Shown here piece after piece: positions 26,764-37,112 of a stretch of 64,000 bases of DNA. Made by a program: the position numbers and the translations under genes. The DNA is from Bryopsis sp. KO-2023. Its lineage: Eukaryota > Chlorophyta > Ulvophyceae > Bryopsidales > Bryopsidaceae. A model generated the notes under the pieces. The model ran no database searches. It saw only the letters and a program-made list of their open reading frames with translations, and was not told where the DNA came from. How positions within the stretch are numbered: the first letter of the stretch is position 1; each line of letters opens with the position of its first letter. The stretch lies in contig BSYQ01000001.1 in NCBI GenBank assembly GCA_030272585.1, positions 4,588,001 to 4,652,000 of the forward strand. The letters run 5' to 3'.

Positions 26764-28118
26764 GGTTACAAAAGACGAGAAGGAAGGATTGGGTGCGCTT
26801 TTTTGGCCCCAGGCATTTCCACTATTTGCATCTTGTTTCACGACAGCTGCTGATGTGACCTGCGGACGAGGGGGGAGATTTGAGAGGAACGCACGGATAC
26901 TCCGAGACTGACAGCGGAGGTTGTGGGGCCGCCCACCCTGCGTGTGCTGGCCTTGTTCGCTGGGGAGCGGTTCAACATGTTTTCTGATGCGGAAGGCAGT
27001 GGAACCTTTTCTCTGTGCTTACGCAACCAGTTCACAACTATTCGTATTCTTTTCGTTCTGGTCAATTTCCTTTCTCTGGGTTTCACACCGACCCCAAAGT
27101 ATCCAGCCGCGCCTGCATTTGTGTGGCGTCAGTTGAATGAAACGAAAAGTGTGATTTTGGTACGTTGACCAGAGAGGGCTGCCTCTCATGGTCTCAAATT
27201 TCCAGTTTGCTTCCTGGCTGAAGTTGAGAAAAACTTGGAGAGGGACACTCGATCTCAAAGGCCCAACGCAAGAGAGAAAAAAAATATATTTCCCCTGCAT
27301 TCCTGCGGCGCAAACACCCACCCCTCCCCTCCCCTCTATGGATCTATCCCTTCCATCCCACCACCAGTTCAGCAGCCGGCATCGTCGAGTGAGGATGAGG
27401 CAATGCGACAAGAGGAGCTGATCCCGGCGGTGCTTGAGGGACGGTTTTTTCAATGTTCGAACCATTTCTTTATGTTTCGTATCAGTGTTGTGCCACGCGC
27501 GGGCACGCGTCCCTCTTTGCACTGTTGATGGAATTCACGACGCTTTCAGACCGAAAGCTCACAGATGATGACGTCCAATATTTGCAACCGAGTTGCCGCA
27601 ACATCGTTTCTGATCCAACATTCCCAATCCTCCGCAAAAAATCGCTTTGACAAGGATGGTTGCGATGCGCGCATTGCAATCAGGTCGCAGTGGTGCGGGA
27701 ACTTTCCACCATTGTGACGTTCTGCAAGCATCATGTCGATCACCATCCCGCAGCTCCGATTTGCCTTTGAAACTGCCTCACTGCCACGGGCGAGGCTCTA
27801 TCGGAAGGCGGAAGGATTCGTTGCACAGAGTGCCTCACTTCGACCAAAGACTCCACGGTTGAGAGTGGTGGAGTCTATCCTCACTGGTATCGGAACCGAA
27901 GACGCGCCGTCAAGCTACGTTTCGGTTTGCTGTTGTCATGACCTTGCGTAGAGCCTCGTCGGCTCTTTGCACCCGAATCGGTCTGTAGTAATCCATTCAG
28001 ATAATCCATGTGAAAGACGGTGGGGCTTGACACAAGAGACAGCAAATACAAAACTGCGCCAGCGACGCCCCCACATCGCCTCAAGCAGCGCTTTGCTTAT
28101 TGCCACAGCCTCGAGACG
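26764..28118. other. Unassigned region between GT14 (-) and the DUF1036-like gene (+)
   Basis: Must contain both promoters. Several coding-looking stretches are present but could not be linked: near 26915-27030 (+), a Ser/Glu-rich stretch at about 27350-27430 (+; PPPVQQPASSSEDEAM), and 27685-27770 (+; VAVVRELSTIVTFCKHHVDH). They have plausible AG acceptors but no consistent phases or recognised family, so no gene is called. Confidence 0.3.
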
Positions 28119-29075
28119 ATGGGTTTCTCCAGGATTGTTACTCTCTGCGTTGTGGCTGCGACGATATCAGTCGCAGTCAGCGAAAACATGTCTCCTCTGG
28201 AGACGATCCGTCAGGAGAAAATCGGCTCCTTGGGAGAAGACAACGGCATTCCAGAGCTGAGTGAGTAGTAAACAAACTACACAACGGAGAGGTGTTGCTG
28301 GTGAAAGGAGAGCGAAAGTCTGAACCCGGGATTTCTTGTTGTTCCCCTGCAGACGGCCGGGGCTGCGGCGTGGACCGTCACTGCGTGTTTGTTAAGAATG
28401 GCTGCCACGAGAAAATCTATGTGGTTGCCCACTTCGAGCCTATGGTGAGATACCGAGAACGAAGCGCACTGTTTCCGATTGTTTTGTCGTTGCGATCCTA
28501 TTTTGCTTGCACGGCGAGATGGGTTTCTCCCTGTCTCCGGAAGCCTTTGATACAGCCGTTTGTGTTAACGTGTGGTACGTGTCTGGACAGAATGGGCCAT
28601 GGGTTTTCAAGGGATGGTGGAACATTCCTGGCAACTCCAAAAAGTTCATCATCAACGACGCCAAGAACGCCGCAATCTTTTTCCATGCTGAAACTGCATT
28701 CGGGAAAATTGTCTGGGGGGACCCCGAGAAGAAGTGGGCCTTCGATAACGGCCTCTTCGCTTTCGGAAAGGTACGGGACAACACGCACACATCGCTGCCA
28801 ACCCTGGCCCCCCAACACCATATAAAAGAACATCGTTTGACGCATGTGACAATTTACGTTTTCCGCACCGCCCATGATGGAACGGCTACAAATCCACATG
28901 AAGAGAAACGAAAAGACACAATGTCTTGTTTCATTTTCTACATCTTCACTTTCTCTATTTGGGATTCTTACAGGAGATCATGCCCGACAATGTTCTCTTC
29001 TACACCATGGTTTTCGACTGCAATTCTGGAGTGGCCACCACAGCCCTGTACAAGGGCGCCGAACCCGTCGTTTAG
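28119..29075 (+). CDS. Small secreted protein resembling DUF1036
   Basis: Exons 28119-28260, 28353-28444, 28519-28770 and 28974-29075 give 195 residues in phase. The N-terminus is a clear signal peptide (FSRIVTLCVVAATISVAVS), so the product is likely extracellular or in the secretory pathway. The body has CHEKIYVVAHF, AVCVNVWYVSG, WVFKGWWNIPGNSKKF and AAIFFHAET, a strand pattern like DUF1036 (a small beta domain of uncertain function found mainly in bacteria): N/C-x-K-x2-hydrophobic strand, then GWW and I-P-G. Four to five Cys suggest disulfides. The third acceptor (28518) follows a GAG and is the least certain border. Family assignment is tentative; otherwise an unknown secreted protein. Confidence 0.6.
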
Positions 29076-29726
29076 AGAGTAACCACACATCCACTGGAGG
29101 CATTCAAATTCAATTTTACTGCAGTGCTACCATTTTTCTTAGAAGTTTTTGTGTTTCATTTCAAGGTTGGTGTTGTACCTAGCCGGCATAACTTTTTGTG
29201 TATCAATGTAAACAATTTTTGATTCGGTTCAATTTGTTGGGTTATTCTTGTGTGGTTGAATGGAGGGGGGGGGGATAGTGTCTCTGTTGAGGGCAGGATT
29301 AGCTGCAATTCTGGCATTGAGTAAACAGCTATTTCCAGGAACACTGTGGGTAGCTGTCGCACTCCGAGGGAAGCGAGATCACCTAATCATGTCAGCAACT
29401 CTAAATTTACACAAAATTTGGGGAGCACACCTATAAATCTTTTGATAGGCCAGTCTGACCAGTGTTCAGGAATGGAAGAGATGGTGCATACGATACCTGA
29501 TCGAGGTGACCTTCCAAGGAGCTTTTAAGTGATTAGCGAAAGTGTGTGGTTACTCATGCACCAGAACCACCTACATTACAGATTCAATTTTCTGGAAGTG
29601 TGACATCCATATTGTTCAAATATGCCACCTGCTATATTTGATATCTTCCATCCTCTCAATTCCCCCTGCGGTGTTGCTAACTACCCCCTACCCACCAAGC
29701 AAACTATACTAAACCATCTCAATGTT
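29076..29726. other. Intergenic: convergent 3' regions
   Basis: No gene seen between the DUF1036-like gene (+) and the NUP88-like gene (-). A G-run lies at 29266-29274. Confidence 0.55.
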
Positions 29727-31841
29727 TCATGTCATGTTCATTTCTTTCAGCTGTTCTTTTACTTTTACCAACGCAATTCTGTTGGCATCCATTCCCGCAA
29801 GGATACTTTGCATATCCAATCTTTTAAACCGCCTCAACCCGTTCAAAACTTCCTTCTCCTCGCTTTCCATTTCATGTTCCAGCTCACATGCACCACACAA
29901 CCCTTCCATGACTCTCAATGATTGCATGTCGATCGGCAAAACCTTTCGCATTTCATCGCAGCTGCCCTGGCTGGGCCAGGCATCCACAACATTCCAAACC
30001 TCTTCCAGGTTCCTGAACATGTCCTGACACCCTTTCACCAGCACTTGACACGCGTTCACCTCCGTTTTCACATAGCTCCCGAACGCCTCCACCTGCTTTG
30101 CGCCCTCCTTCACAGTTGCGAGATGAGCCTCCAGAAATGGATCCAATGCGTCCAGTTGTGATGCTGTCCACTCAGCCTCCCCATCCGGAAGCACCCTTCC
30201 ATAAACCTCAGTTCCGACCACATTGCTCTGACTCATCCTTTCATTTTCCCCAGAAACCTGGCCATCCATCCCAGTAGATTGGATTGAACACTCTGGCTGA
30301 TTGTCTCCGCTGACTTCCTGCTCCTGTTCTGAGTCGACCCCTGAGAATTCGGTCACCTCAAACCCCCTCGCCGTTCCCCACACCAGCAAAGTCCCCCCAG
30401 CCATCCAAACCAACCCTAGCATCCCAACAGAAGATTCTACTGGGGACGTCTCAGGGGGTTGGATTTCTCGAATGACTGGGGCTGCCTCGTTCAAGTTCCC
30501 TGAGGACAAATTTTTGAGGCTCGGAACATCCAGTCGAAAGGTTTTCGTTTCCTGACCCCAGCAAAGAAAACACCCCTCCATGTCAGGCACTTCAGCTATG
30601 CGAAAATTATCATCGACCCCGCTTTCGCATAGTATGCATGTGTCCAGCAAATGTAGCGAGTCCGAGGGTGCCTTCAATTGGCAAGTATATTTGCCCAGCT
30701 TGGATTGAACCGAAGACCAAAGGGGGAGGACCTCGCTGAACAAAACATAGAAACACACCTCACCCCTCGGTGAAGCTGTTGCAATTATGACTAATCCACT
30801 TTGATCTGTGCAGCACGAAATCGAAGGCGAGCCATCGTCGCTGCTAGAGAATCCACAACACTCCGAAACATCATTCAATGGACCCTGCAATGCCGGGCAT
30901 GAGTTCCTGTCCATTTCCACAAACTCTTCGTCGCTGTCCTCGATTTCCAAGTCAATTCCGAGGGTTCGCTGACTTTTGCCACCCAAACCCTCCACTGTTT
31001 TTTTGTCTTGGACCACGATCGCCCCGCTGCCAACAGCTTGCAACCCGTCGATGAATTCCGTGACTTGCCCTCCGGAGAGGTCGAACAGATGGAGGGACTC
31101 TGTGAGCTGGCGCCTGATCGATTTCGAAACCAGGGTACCTCTGGGTGCAATGGGACAAAGCATGTAGATCCCCCCATCCGAGCATACGAAAAACACGGAA
31201 AACACCCCCCACAGAGTGGCCGGTCCGAATTCGAAATCCTCCGCCCACACATCATTGCCGGTCAATCCACATATGGATTCCCCAGATCCGACCAAGAGAT
31301 GGAAATCCCTCTCTGGGCCCCCAGCAGCTCTGTCCTCCCTGACTTCGTACATCAAAAAATGATTGTTGGAGGTCAGCATGCACATGTGGGTGTCGCTCCC
31401 CCTGCACCATTCGATTTTCTTGATGCTTGGTTTCCCTCTGCCCACCCGCGGCGACGCGTAATGGAAAAAGCGCCCCTCACATCGAGTCCCGTCTTCCCCG
31501 CTGGTGACCTTCGGGTTGGCGAGCACCAGCACCCCAAACCGAAAACCGACCTCCGCCTCGTCCTGGTCCTCGTCCTCCAACTCATCGTTTTCAACCTCCC
31601 CGCTCAGCAATGCGCAGCGTCCCGAAAAGCTAACGGATATCCTCGACACCGCAAAATTCGGTCGTTCGTCGGGGTGCACCACCAGCCAAGGTGTGGAGGA
31701 CTCCAGCAGCTCTGTCGTGGGGAGGCTGTCCGAAGGAAACTGGTGATGTCTGAAAATCTTGACGCAACCGTTGGATGTGCAGAAGTACGCGTTCTTCTTA
31801 TCGTCTTGGGCCACGCAAGTGACCTCCTCACGGAATACCAT
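29727..31841 (-). CDS. NUP88: Nuclear pore protein NUP88/MOS7-like, intronless
   Basis: A single 704-residue frame from ATG at 31841. NUP88 (plant MOS7) is in the cytoplasmic-filament subcomplex of the nuclear pore and retains export factors. The N-terminal two thirds look like the family's beta-propeller, with the diagnostic stretch FGPATLWGVFSVFFVCSDGGIY (positions about 217-238) close to the family's GLFTVFLLCADGSVY type, an acidic loop (ENDELEDEDQDEAEVG) and WMAGGTLLVWGT. The C-terminal third is a coiled-coil region with LDALDPFLEAHL, LEHEMESEEKE and NRIALVKVKEQLKEM at the end. It has no introns although it is 2.1 kb in an intron-rich neighbourhood. It shares a short divergent promoter with the WBP11-like gene. 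Confidence 0.82.
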   Translation of the reverse strand: MVFREEVTCVAQDDKKNAYFCTSNGCVKIFRHHQFPSDSLPTTELLESSTPWLVVHPDERPNFAVSRISVSFSGRCALLSGEVENDELEDEDQDEAEVGFRFGVLVLANPKVTSGEDGTRCEGRFFHYASPRVGRGKPSIKKIEWCRGSDTHMCMLTSNNHFLMYEVREDRAAGGPERDFHLLVGSGESICGLTGNDVWAEDFEFGPATLWGVFSVFFVCSDGGIYMLCPIAPRGTLVSKSIRRQLTESLHLFDLSGGQVTEFIDGLQAVGSGAIVVQDKKTVEGLGGKSQRTLGIDLEIEDSDEEFVEMDRNSCPALQGPLNDVSECCGFSSSDDGSPSISCCTDQSGLVIIATASPRGEVCFYVLFSEVLPLWSSVQSKLGKYTCQLKAPSDSLHLLDTCILCESGVDDNFRIAEVPDMEGCFLCWGQETKTFRLDVPSLKNLSSGNLNEAAPVIREIQPPETSPVESSVGMLGLVWMAGGTLLVWGTARGFEVTEFSGVDSEQEQEVSGDNQPECSIQSTGMDGQVSGENERMSQSNVVGTEVYGRVLPDGEAEWTASQLDALDPFLEAHLATVKEGAKQVEAFGSYVKTEVNACQVLVKGCQDMFRNLEEVWNVVDAWPSQGSCDEMRKVLPIDMQSLRVMEGLCGACELEHEMESEEKEVLNGLRRFKRLDMQSILAGMDANRIALVKVKEQLKEMNMT

Positions 31842-32109
31842 CTAGATGCAGGAACAAAAAGGGTGCCGGAAACTGTATGGCTGCGTGTTGAGTGTCCAGC
31901 AACGGAAGCCCTGGTCGGTTACTGGTTGCAGAAAAGTCGTCAATGATAGTCAGACCAGCCAACAAATCAAATTCAATCTATCGTTATTTATTCAGTTTCG
32001 ACTTCGCTGTGCGATTTTGGTGGGTTCTCCAGAGCAAGGGAAACGCGGACGTCAGGCTGTTGCGTTTGGTGGTTCGTCGAAGTTTCTATCGAGAAAAAGT
32101 TAGGCCAAG
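31842..32109. promoter_or_regulatory. 268-bp divergent promoter of NUP88-like and WBP11-like genes
   Basis: Only 268 bp separate the two ATGs, so both 5' UTRs and promoters are compressed here. An AT-rich patch lies at about 31965-31995. No core element is assigned. Confidence 0.6.
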
Positions 32110-34614
32110 ATGGTTAAAACGAAAGGCGGTCGGTTGATGAATCCGACCGACGCTTTCCGAAAGGAGCAGCGGAAAAAGGAGATTCAAAGGAACAAGTTGG
32201 AAAGGAAATATCAGCGCGAGGCGCACAGGAGGATAAATGACCCCGTCGAACTGAAGCAGGAGTTGCAGAGGGTGTTGGAGGCTGAGAAAGAGGGAATGCT
32301 GAACAAGACCCTTCGGTTGAAAAAGAAAGTTTTGCAAGAGGCGTACGACCAAGCTTTGAAGAGGAAAAAGGTGGGTGGTGAAAGAAAAGTTGGAAGCAGG
32401 GGTTGAAACCTTGAGAAAAAAAAGAGTGAGAGGTGCTGACGTCATGCTTTCTAGTGTTCTCCTCAAATACCCCCCCCCCCCAAAAAAAAAAAAAAAAAAA
32501 AAAAGGAAAGAAAGAAAGAAATAATTCTAAAAAGAAAGAATTAAAAAAACGTAGAATAGAATGAAAAGAACTAAATGATGAACTAACAATATGAAACAGA
32601 ATGAGAAGAAAAAAAAAAGATATGCTCCGGAAGAGAAGGAAAAGAGAGCTGTTCAATTCATGAAACCAGAAATCAATGTCGGATCATCTAGGTGAAACTT
32701 TTAGACGGAATATTTTGACGCTGTGCAGTGAATCCCACTGACAGGAAGAGGAGCTCCGCAAAAAGCGATCAGACTACACAGAAGTCCAACCGGCAGGCCC
32801 ATCCGAATCGAATCCAGAGGACTCCCGGTATTATCACCCAACTTTGAACCCCACTGGAGCACCGCCACCAGGGAAAGTAAATGCTTTTCAATGCCCCGTG
32901 CCCAGCACGGCGCCAGCTGTCAGACCTCCCAGCAAAGCCTCATTGCCGATCCCTGCCCCCCCGCCGTTACCCCCTGGTCCAGCTCCAATGGGAATGGGGG
33001 CCCTGCCGCCACCTCCAGCAGCCCCTCCTTTGCCTCCAGGACCTGCACCTCAAATGCCGCAAGGTGGGCAGCTCCACCCTCCTGTCACTTTTCGTTTCGA
33101 TTTTAGATTCTGTTTCTACTTCTGTTTTTGCGGACATTACCTGTGTGTGGCCAAAAGAAAGCACCCGATCTCTTTGCAGAGAGTTGAGATCCTATTTTGA
33201 AACCAGCCATCCGCTTTTTTGCACCTTGAGATTTGATTTTTTGCCTGCAGGTGGTCGCCTACCATTGCCCCCACCACTGACACCACCTCCTGGCTACGAT
33301 GAACCTGGTCGACGATTCTTTGGAGGTATGCCATCATGCAATTCAGTGCAAAAAAATGTTGCTGGAATCTTGTACGAAGTCAGTGTCATTTGAGTAAACG
33401 CTAGTCAGGAAAATTGGCTCCTCGCCAATTGTCTCCTTCCAATTGGCAAGCAAATTCGACATGACGAATGGCCCATTTTTTTTTTTGTGATTCTTTGCAG
33501 ATGTTGAAGTCTTACCACCTCCACCTGGTCCGCCCCCATCAGATGAAGGTAGGAAGAAAACGGAAAAATCAGGCAGATAATCAAAGCTTTAGCACAAATT
33601 TTTTGATGGCAGTGTGAACTTTCCGCCCCATCCTTGCACCATTTTCAATTAGTGTAATAGTCTATAGAATAAATTTTCTTATAGATTTTCTTGTGGTATT
33701 TTGACAGACAGCGATGTAGAGGAAGATGCTCCACCTGGTGTCAATCCACATCATGTAATTCCACCCCCTTCTGGGCCCCCACCGAGCACCAGCTTTCCGA
33801 TGCACCTGCCTCCGGGGCCCCGACCTGGTCATCCTCAAGGAATGGGTCGACTTCCCCCACCCCTCATGCCTCCACCAAGTTTCCACCCAAGAGGACAAGG
33901 TGTGGATTGCGTAGCTTTGTTCTCAGAGTGTGGTCGAGTCCTTGCATCCAAGAGGGGAAGAAAATGTGGTTTCTGGTCGGTGAAACCAGAAACCATATAT
34001 GTTCAATGTTTTGACTGATTTCTGTGTGGACAGGTGCTGGCCCATCATCGGCCGTTCCGTTGCCGCCTGTCCCCCAGCCACCTCCCATGCATGGTGGAAT
34101 GGCAGGGAAAAGAGAAACGAAAACTACCATCACTGGTGCTTCGACAGTCATCAAGAGACCTCTTGCGCAAAACGACAGAGCCCTCACATCCATGGTCAGT
34201 ACCAGGGAGAGGTCCTCCATTCAAAATGACATGAATTGATGTGAATCTATGTTCTCATCAAATCCCTGCTTGCTTGTTGCATGTTTTTTTTCCAGTCTAG
34301 AGTATTGTATGTGTGCATGCAGACTGCTCACCACCACCTCCTTTTTATTGTCTCAATTCACTTCCTTTCTTGGATAGGTTCCTGCCTCCGTTCGGGTCAG
34401 ACGAGAATCATCAAAGCCTAAACCAAAGCCGTCAATACGAAAACCTGACATTGCCCCTGCCTACGGTCTGGTCCCAGCTGTGAGTGTCGGCACAGCCCCT
34501 CCCCCTCCTAGAAAACGACCAGCTAGAAGCGGAGCTACGGGTCCCAGTATGGAGCAAAAAATCATGGATTTCATGGAGGAGGTCAAGGGGCTGGGAGCAT
34601 TCGAAGATGCCTGA
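32110..34614 (+). CDS. ELF5: WBP11/ELF5-like proline-rich splicing-associated protein
   Basis: Homologue of human WBP11 (SNP70) and Arabidopsis ELF5, nuclear pre-mRNA-splicing proteins that bind WW/PQBP1-type partners through PPxPxR-like proline stretches. Seven exons (32110-32370, 32745-33063, 33251-33325, 33501-33548, 33708-33899, 34034-34194, 34378-34614) give 430 residues in phase. The N-terminus KGGRLMNPTDAFRKEQRKKE is the family signature and is followed by basic coiled coil. Then comes YYHPTLNPTGAPPPGK, a block shared with ELF5, and a long Pro-rich region (LPPGPAPMG, PPPPGPPPSDE, PPGPRPGHPQG). The C-terminus has IKRPLAQNDRALTSMVPASV and ends MDFMEEVKGLGAFEDA. Intron 1 contains a C13/A22 tract at 32468-32504. 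Confidence 0.9.
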
Positions 34615-35002
34615 TCTGACAATGCGATACTGTTTTGTTAGGGTGGTTGGGAGTGGGGCTTGCTTTCAGAGGCTGGGTTGATGTGTTGATTGTGGGATTT
34701 TGAAAGAAGGGGGGGGGGGGGCTTGTAGATGTCATTAGAGCAGTGAATAGAGCTTGTCTTGGAGGATTCTGTATGATGTGTGTTGGGGCATGGAGTGGTG
34801 TTCTTGTTGATTGTACGCGATCGAATTAGTGGATCGCATATGGCGTTTCGCCTACCTGACAGAAACTAGGGGAACATATAAGGAAAGACCGTGATACTTT
34901 GGATAACTCTTCGTGTAAAAACGATTGGTTCAATGCGTGTTTTCTAGACTTTCGTAAGAAGTCGGGTCGAACTGTCCCCGACTGAGTCTCAACCAAGGAA
35001 CA
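34615..35002. other. Intergenic: WBP11-like 3' region up to the gypsy insertion
   Basis: No gene. A G-run lies at 34710-34721. It ends with GAACA (34998-35002), the left copy of the gypsy target-site duplication. Confidence 0.7.
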
Positions 35003-35570
35003 TGTTACGCGAGGCGCTCCGTACGCCGACGCACTTCCGTGTAAAGAGTGAGAGAGGGTGGCGGCTGAGTTCCACAGGGTCACACAAAATCGAATCGAGT
35101 CGCACACTTGGCTGAGTTCCACAGGGTCACACAAAATCGAATCGAGTCGCACACGGGGTCCACAGTTGCACTCACAGAATTACTGACAAGCAAGGTTACA
35201 TCAAGCGTCCCATCCTTTTAACTCCCGTTCGACTTTCCCGAGGGTGACTAACCACCCGTAACACTCCCACTACCCTGACTCACAGCCGCCAGTTCTACTT
35301 CTGACTCACTCACACACTCACACACAGGCCCAGACCAAAGCACGTTCCCACTCAGACTCAAACCCGAGACCTTCGCCTCACGAGTCTCACTTTAGTTGAT
35401 CGAACCACTGTCTTGACCAGGTGCTCTTGCGGTGGTTTCCTCGCTGTAGTTCGGTAGTATCTCCTCAGGGGAATGCTGTCATCTACCGGGGATGCATCTG
35501 ACGCTTCACAGACGTCAGATGCATGACGCCTTTGACGTCTGACGTCCCTGGACGTCAGCAGCTGGTATCA
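35003..35570 (-). repeat. Left (3') LTR of the gypsy element, 568 bp
   Basis: Matches the right LTR along its length by eye. It is longer by a tandem duplication of a 47-bp segment near 35065-35155. Confidence 0.93.
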
Positions 35571-35826
35571 ATTGCCTCCCCCCTGGGGGCAGTTGGTGCC
35601 CTCACCAAGTATCCATCAAATGCATCCTTCTGATTCTGTAAAAGTAACTCTGAACTAGGGTGATGCAAATCCCAAGCTCCCTGCACTTCTGAAAGGATAA
35701 TTAGATCCCCATAAAATCCTTAACCCACAGAAGTTCAGAAAACACTTCACTGCCCTTATGCAACCCATCCCCTAGTCACTGGGATTCCTGATCCTTTAGC
35801 CACAGAATCAAAAGTGCATCTAACTT

Positions 35827-36647
35827 CTACCTGATCCCAGCTCTCCTCTTATAATCAGCCAGGATCTCTGATGCATTCAATAAATTGTCTTGGGGTTCCC
35901 ATGTTGCTTCACTAAGTGGATACCCCTTCCAGACTACTAAAAATCTTCTTTTCCTTCCTGAAAATTTATGTCTTACTACAGCCTCAACTTCAAATTCCTC
36001 TTCTCCCTCAGAATCTAATTCTGCTGGAGGTGCCATTACCTCCCTAGGAAACTTAGCACTTTCTTGAAGTTTTCTTAACTTTGATACATGAAATACAGGA
36101 TGTAATTTCCATCCATCTGGTAACACCAATCTATATGCCACAGATCCCACTGCAGCAGCAATAACAAAAGGCCCTATATACCTTCTTCTGATTTTCACTG
36201 GAATATGTTTCAAGACTGATAAATTCAATGTCTTTGTGGAGAGCAACACCTTTTCTCCCACTTGAAACTGTACATCTCTTCTCCTTTTATTTGCTTGCTG
36301 CCTCATCTTCTCTTGGGCTGTTTTATATCTGTCCTTGGCATCATTGATGACTTCCTGCATATGAGATATCATCTCTTGTACTGACTCTGCTTCTGCTTGA
36401 GCTTTTCCAGCCAGTAGATCCCCTGGTAACTGGGGATGCACTCCATACATCAAGTAAAAGGGACTGTACCCTGTAGCAGTGTGTACAGCATTGTTGGCTG
36501 CAAATTCAGCCATCCCCAAGCCTTGCATCCATGTCTCTGGATGATCCTCAACATAGGGTCTGAGGAAATTCTCTAAGGTTCTGATACTGACTTCACTTTG
36601 TCCATCAGTTTGAGGATGGAAGGCTGTGGACATCCTCACTTTAGTGC
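35827..36647 (-). mobile_element. Gypsy pol part: integrase C-terminal region with chromodomain
   Basis: Part of the fossil element: end of the integrase core (STAFHPQTDGQSE) followed by the integrase C-terminal GPF/Y region and a chromodomain (RRFLVVWKGYPLSEATWEP), which defines chromoviruses. The nested hAT insertion lies at its right boundary. Confidence 0.9.
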
Positions 36648-36655
36648 CCACACAC

Positions 36656-37112
36656 CATACTATGGATCCGATCACGATCTAATCGGTCGTGGATTGATCG
36701 GTCCGACCGATTAAATCGTGATCGGGTTTTTCCGATCAGATCGATCGCCGATCAAAGCGGTTTGGCCGATCATCGATGCAGATCGGCCGATCACCAATCT
36801 GATCGGCTGACCGATGAAATCGGCCGACTATGAACGGCCGATCACGATCACACCGACCAACATCGGCCGATCATGCGCCGACAGGGCGAGGCGCTTGATC
36901 GTGATCGTGGTCGTGATCGGTTGCGCCGTTCAAAGTCGGTTCGCGCCGATTATGATCGGCACAAGGCCGATTATGATCGGCCACCCGTTACGTAGCCGCA
37001 TCTGGTCATGCTTGGCGCCGGTGGTTACTCACGGTCTGTTCGTACACGGATTCTGTTCCCATCAACACCTTATACTGCTTAGGTCACCTCGTGGCCACTC
37101 GCGACGTGGAAA
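36656..37112. repeat. Left subterminal GATCG-rich repeat region of the hAT element
   Basis: Many copies in both orientations of short words such as GATCGGCCGATC, CGATCACGATC and its complement GATCGTGATCG, spaced irregularly over about 360 bp. hAT (Ac/Ds-type) transposases bind clustered subterminal motifs; these are the obvious candidates. A stretch of about 90 bp (36845-36945) recurs in direct orientation in the right end (43657-43760). Confidence 0.85.

Noticed and set aside
27685-27770. SKP1-like segment (TIVTFCKHHVDHHP resembling VIEYCKKHVE)
   Set aside because: The similarity is a few residues, the frame ends at once, and no other SKP1 exon is nearby.
31008-31946. 312-codon plus-strand frame
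   Set aside because: Antisense of the NUP88-like gene; no recognisable domain.
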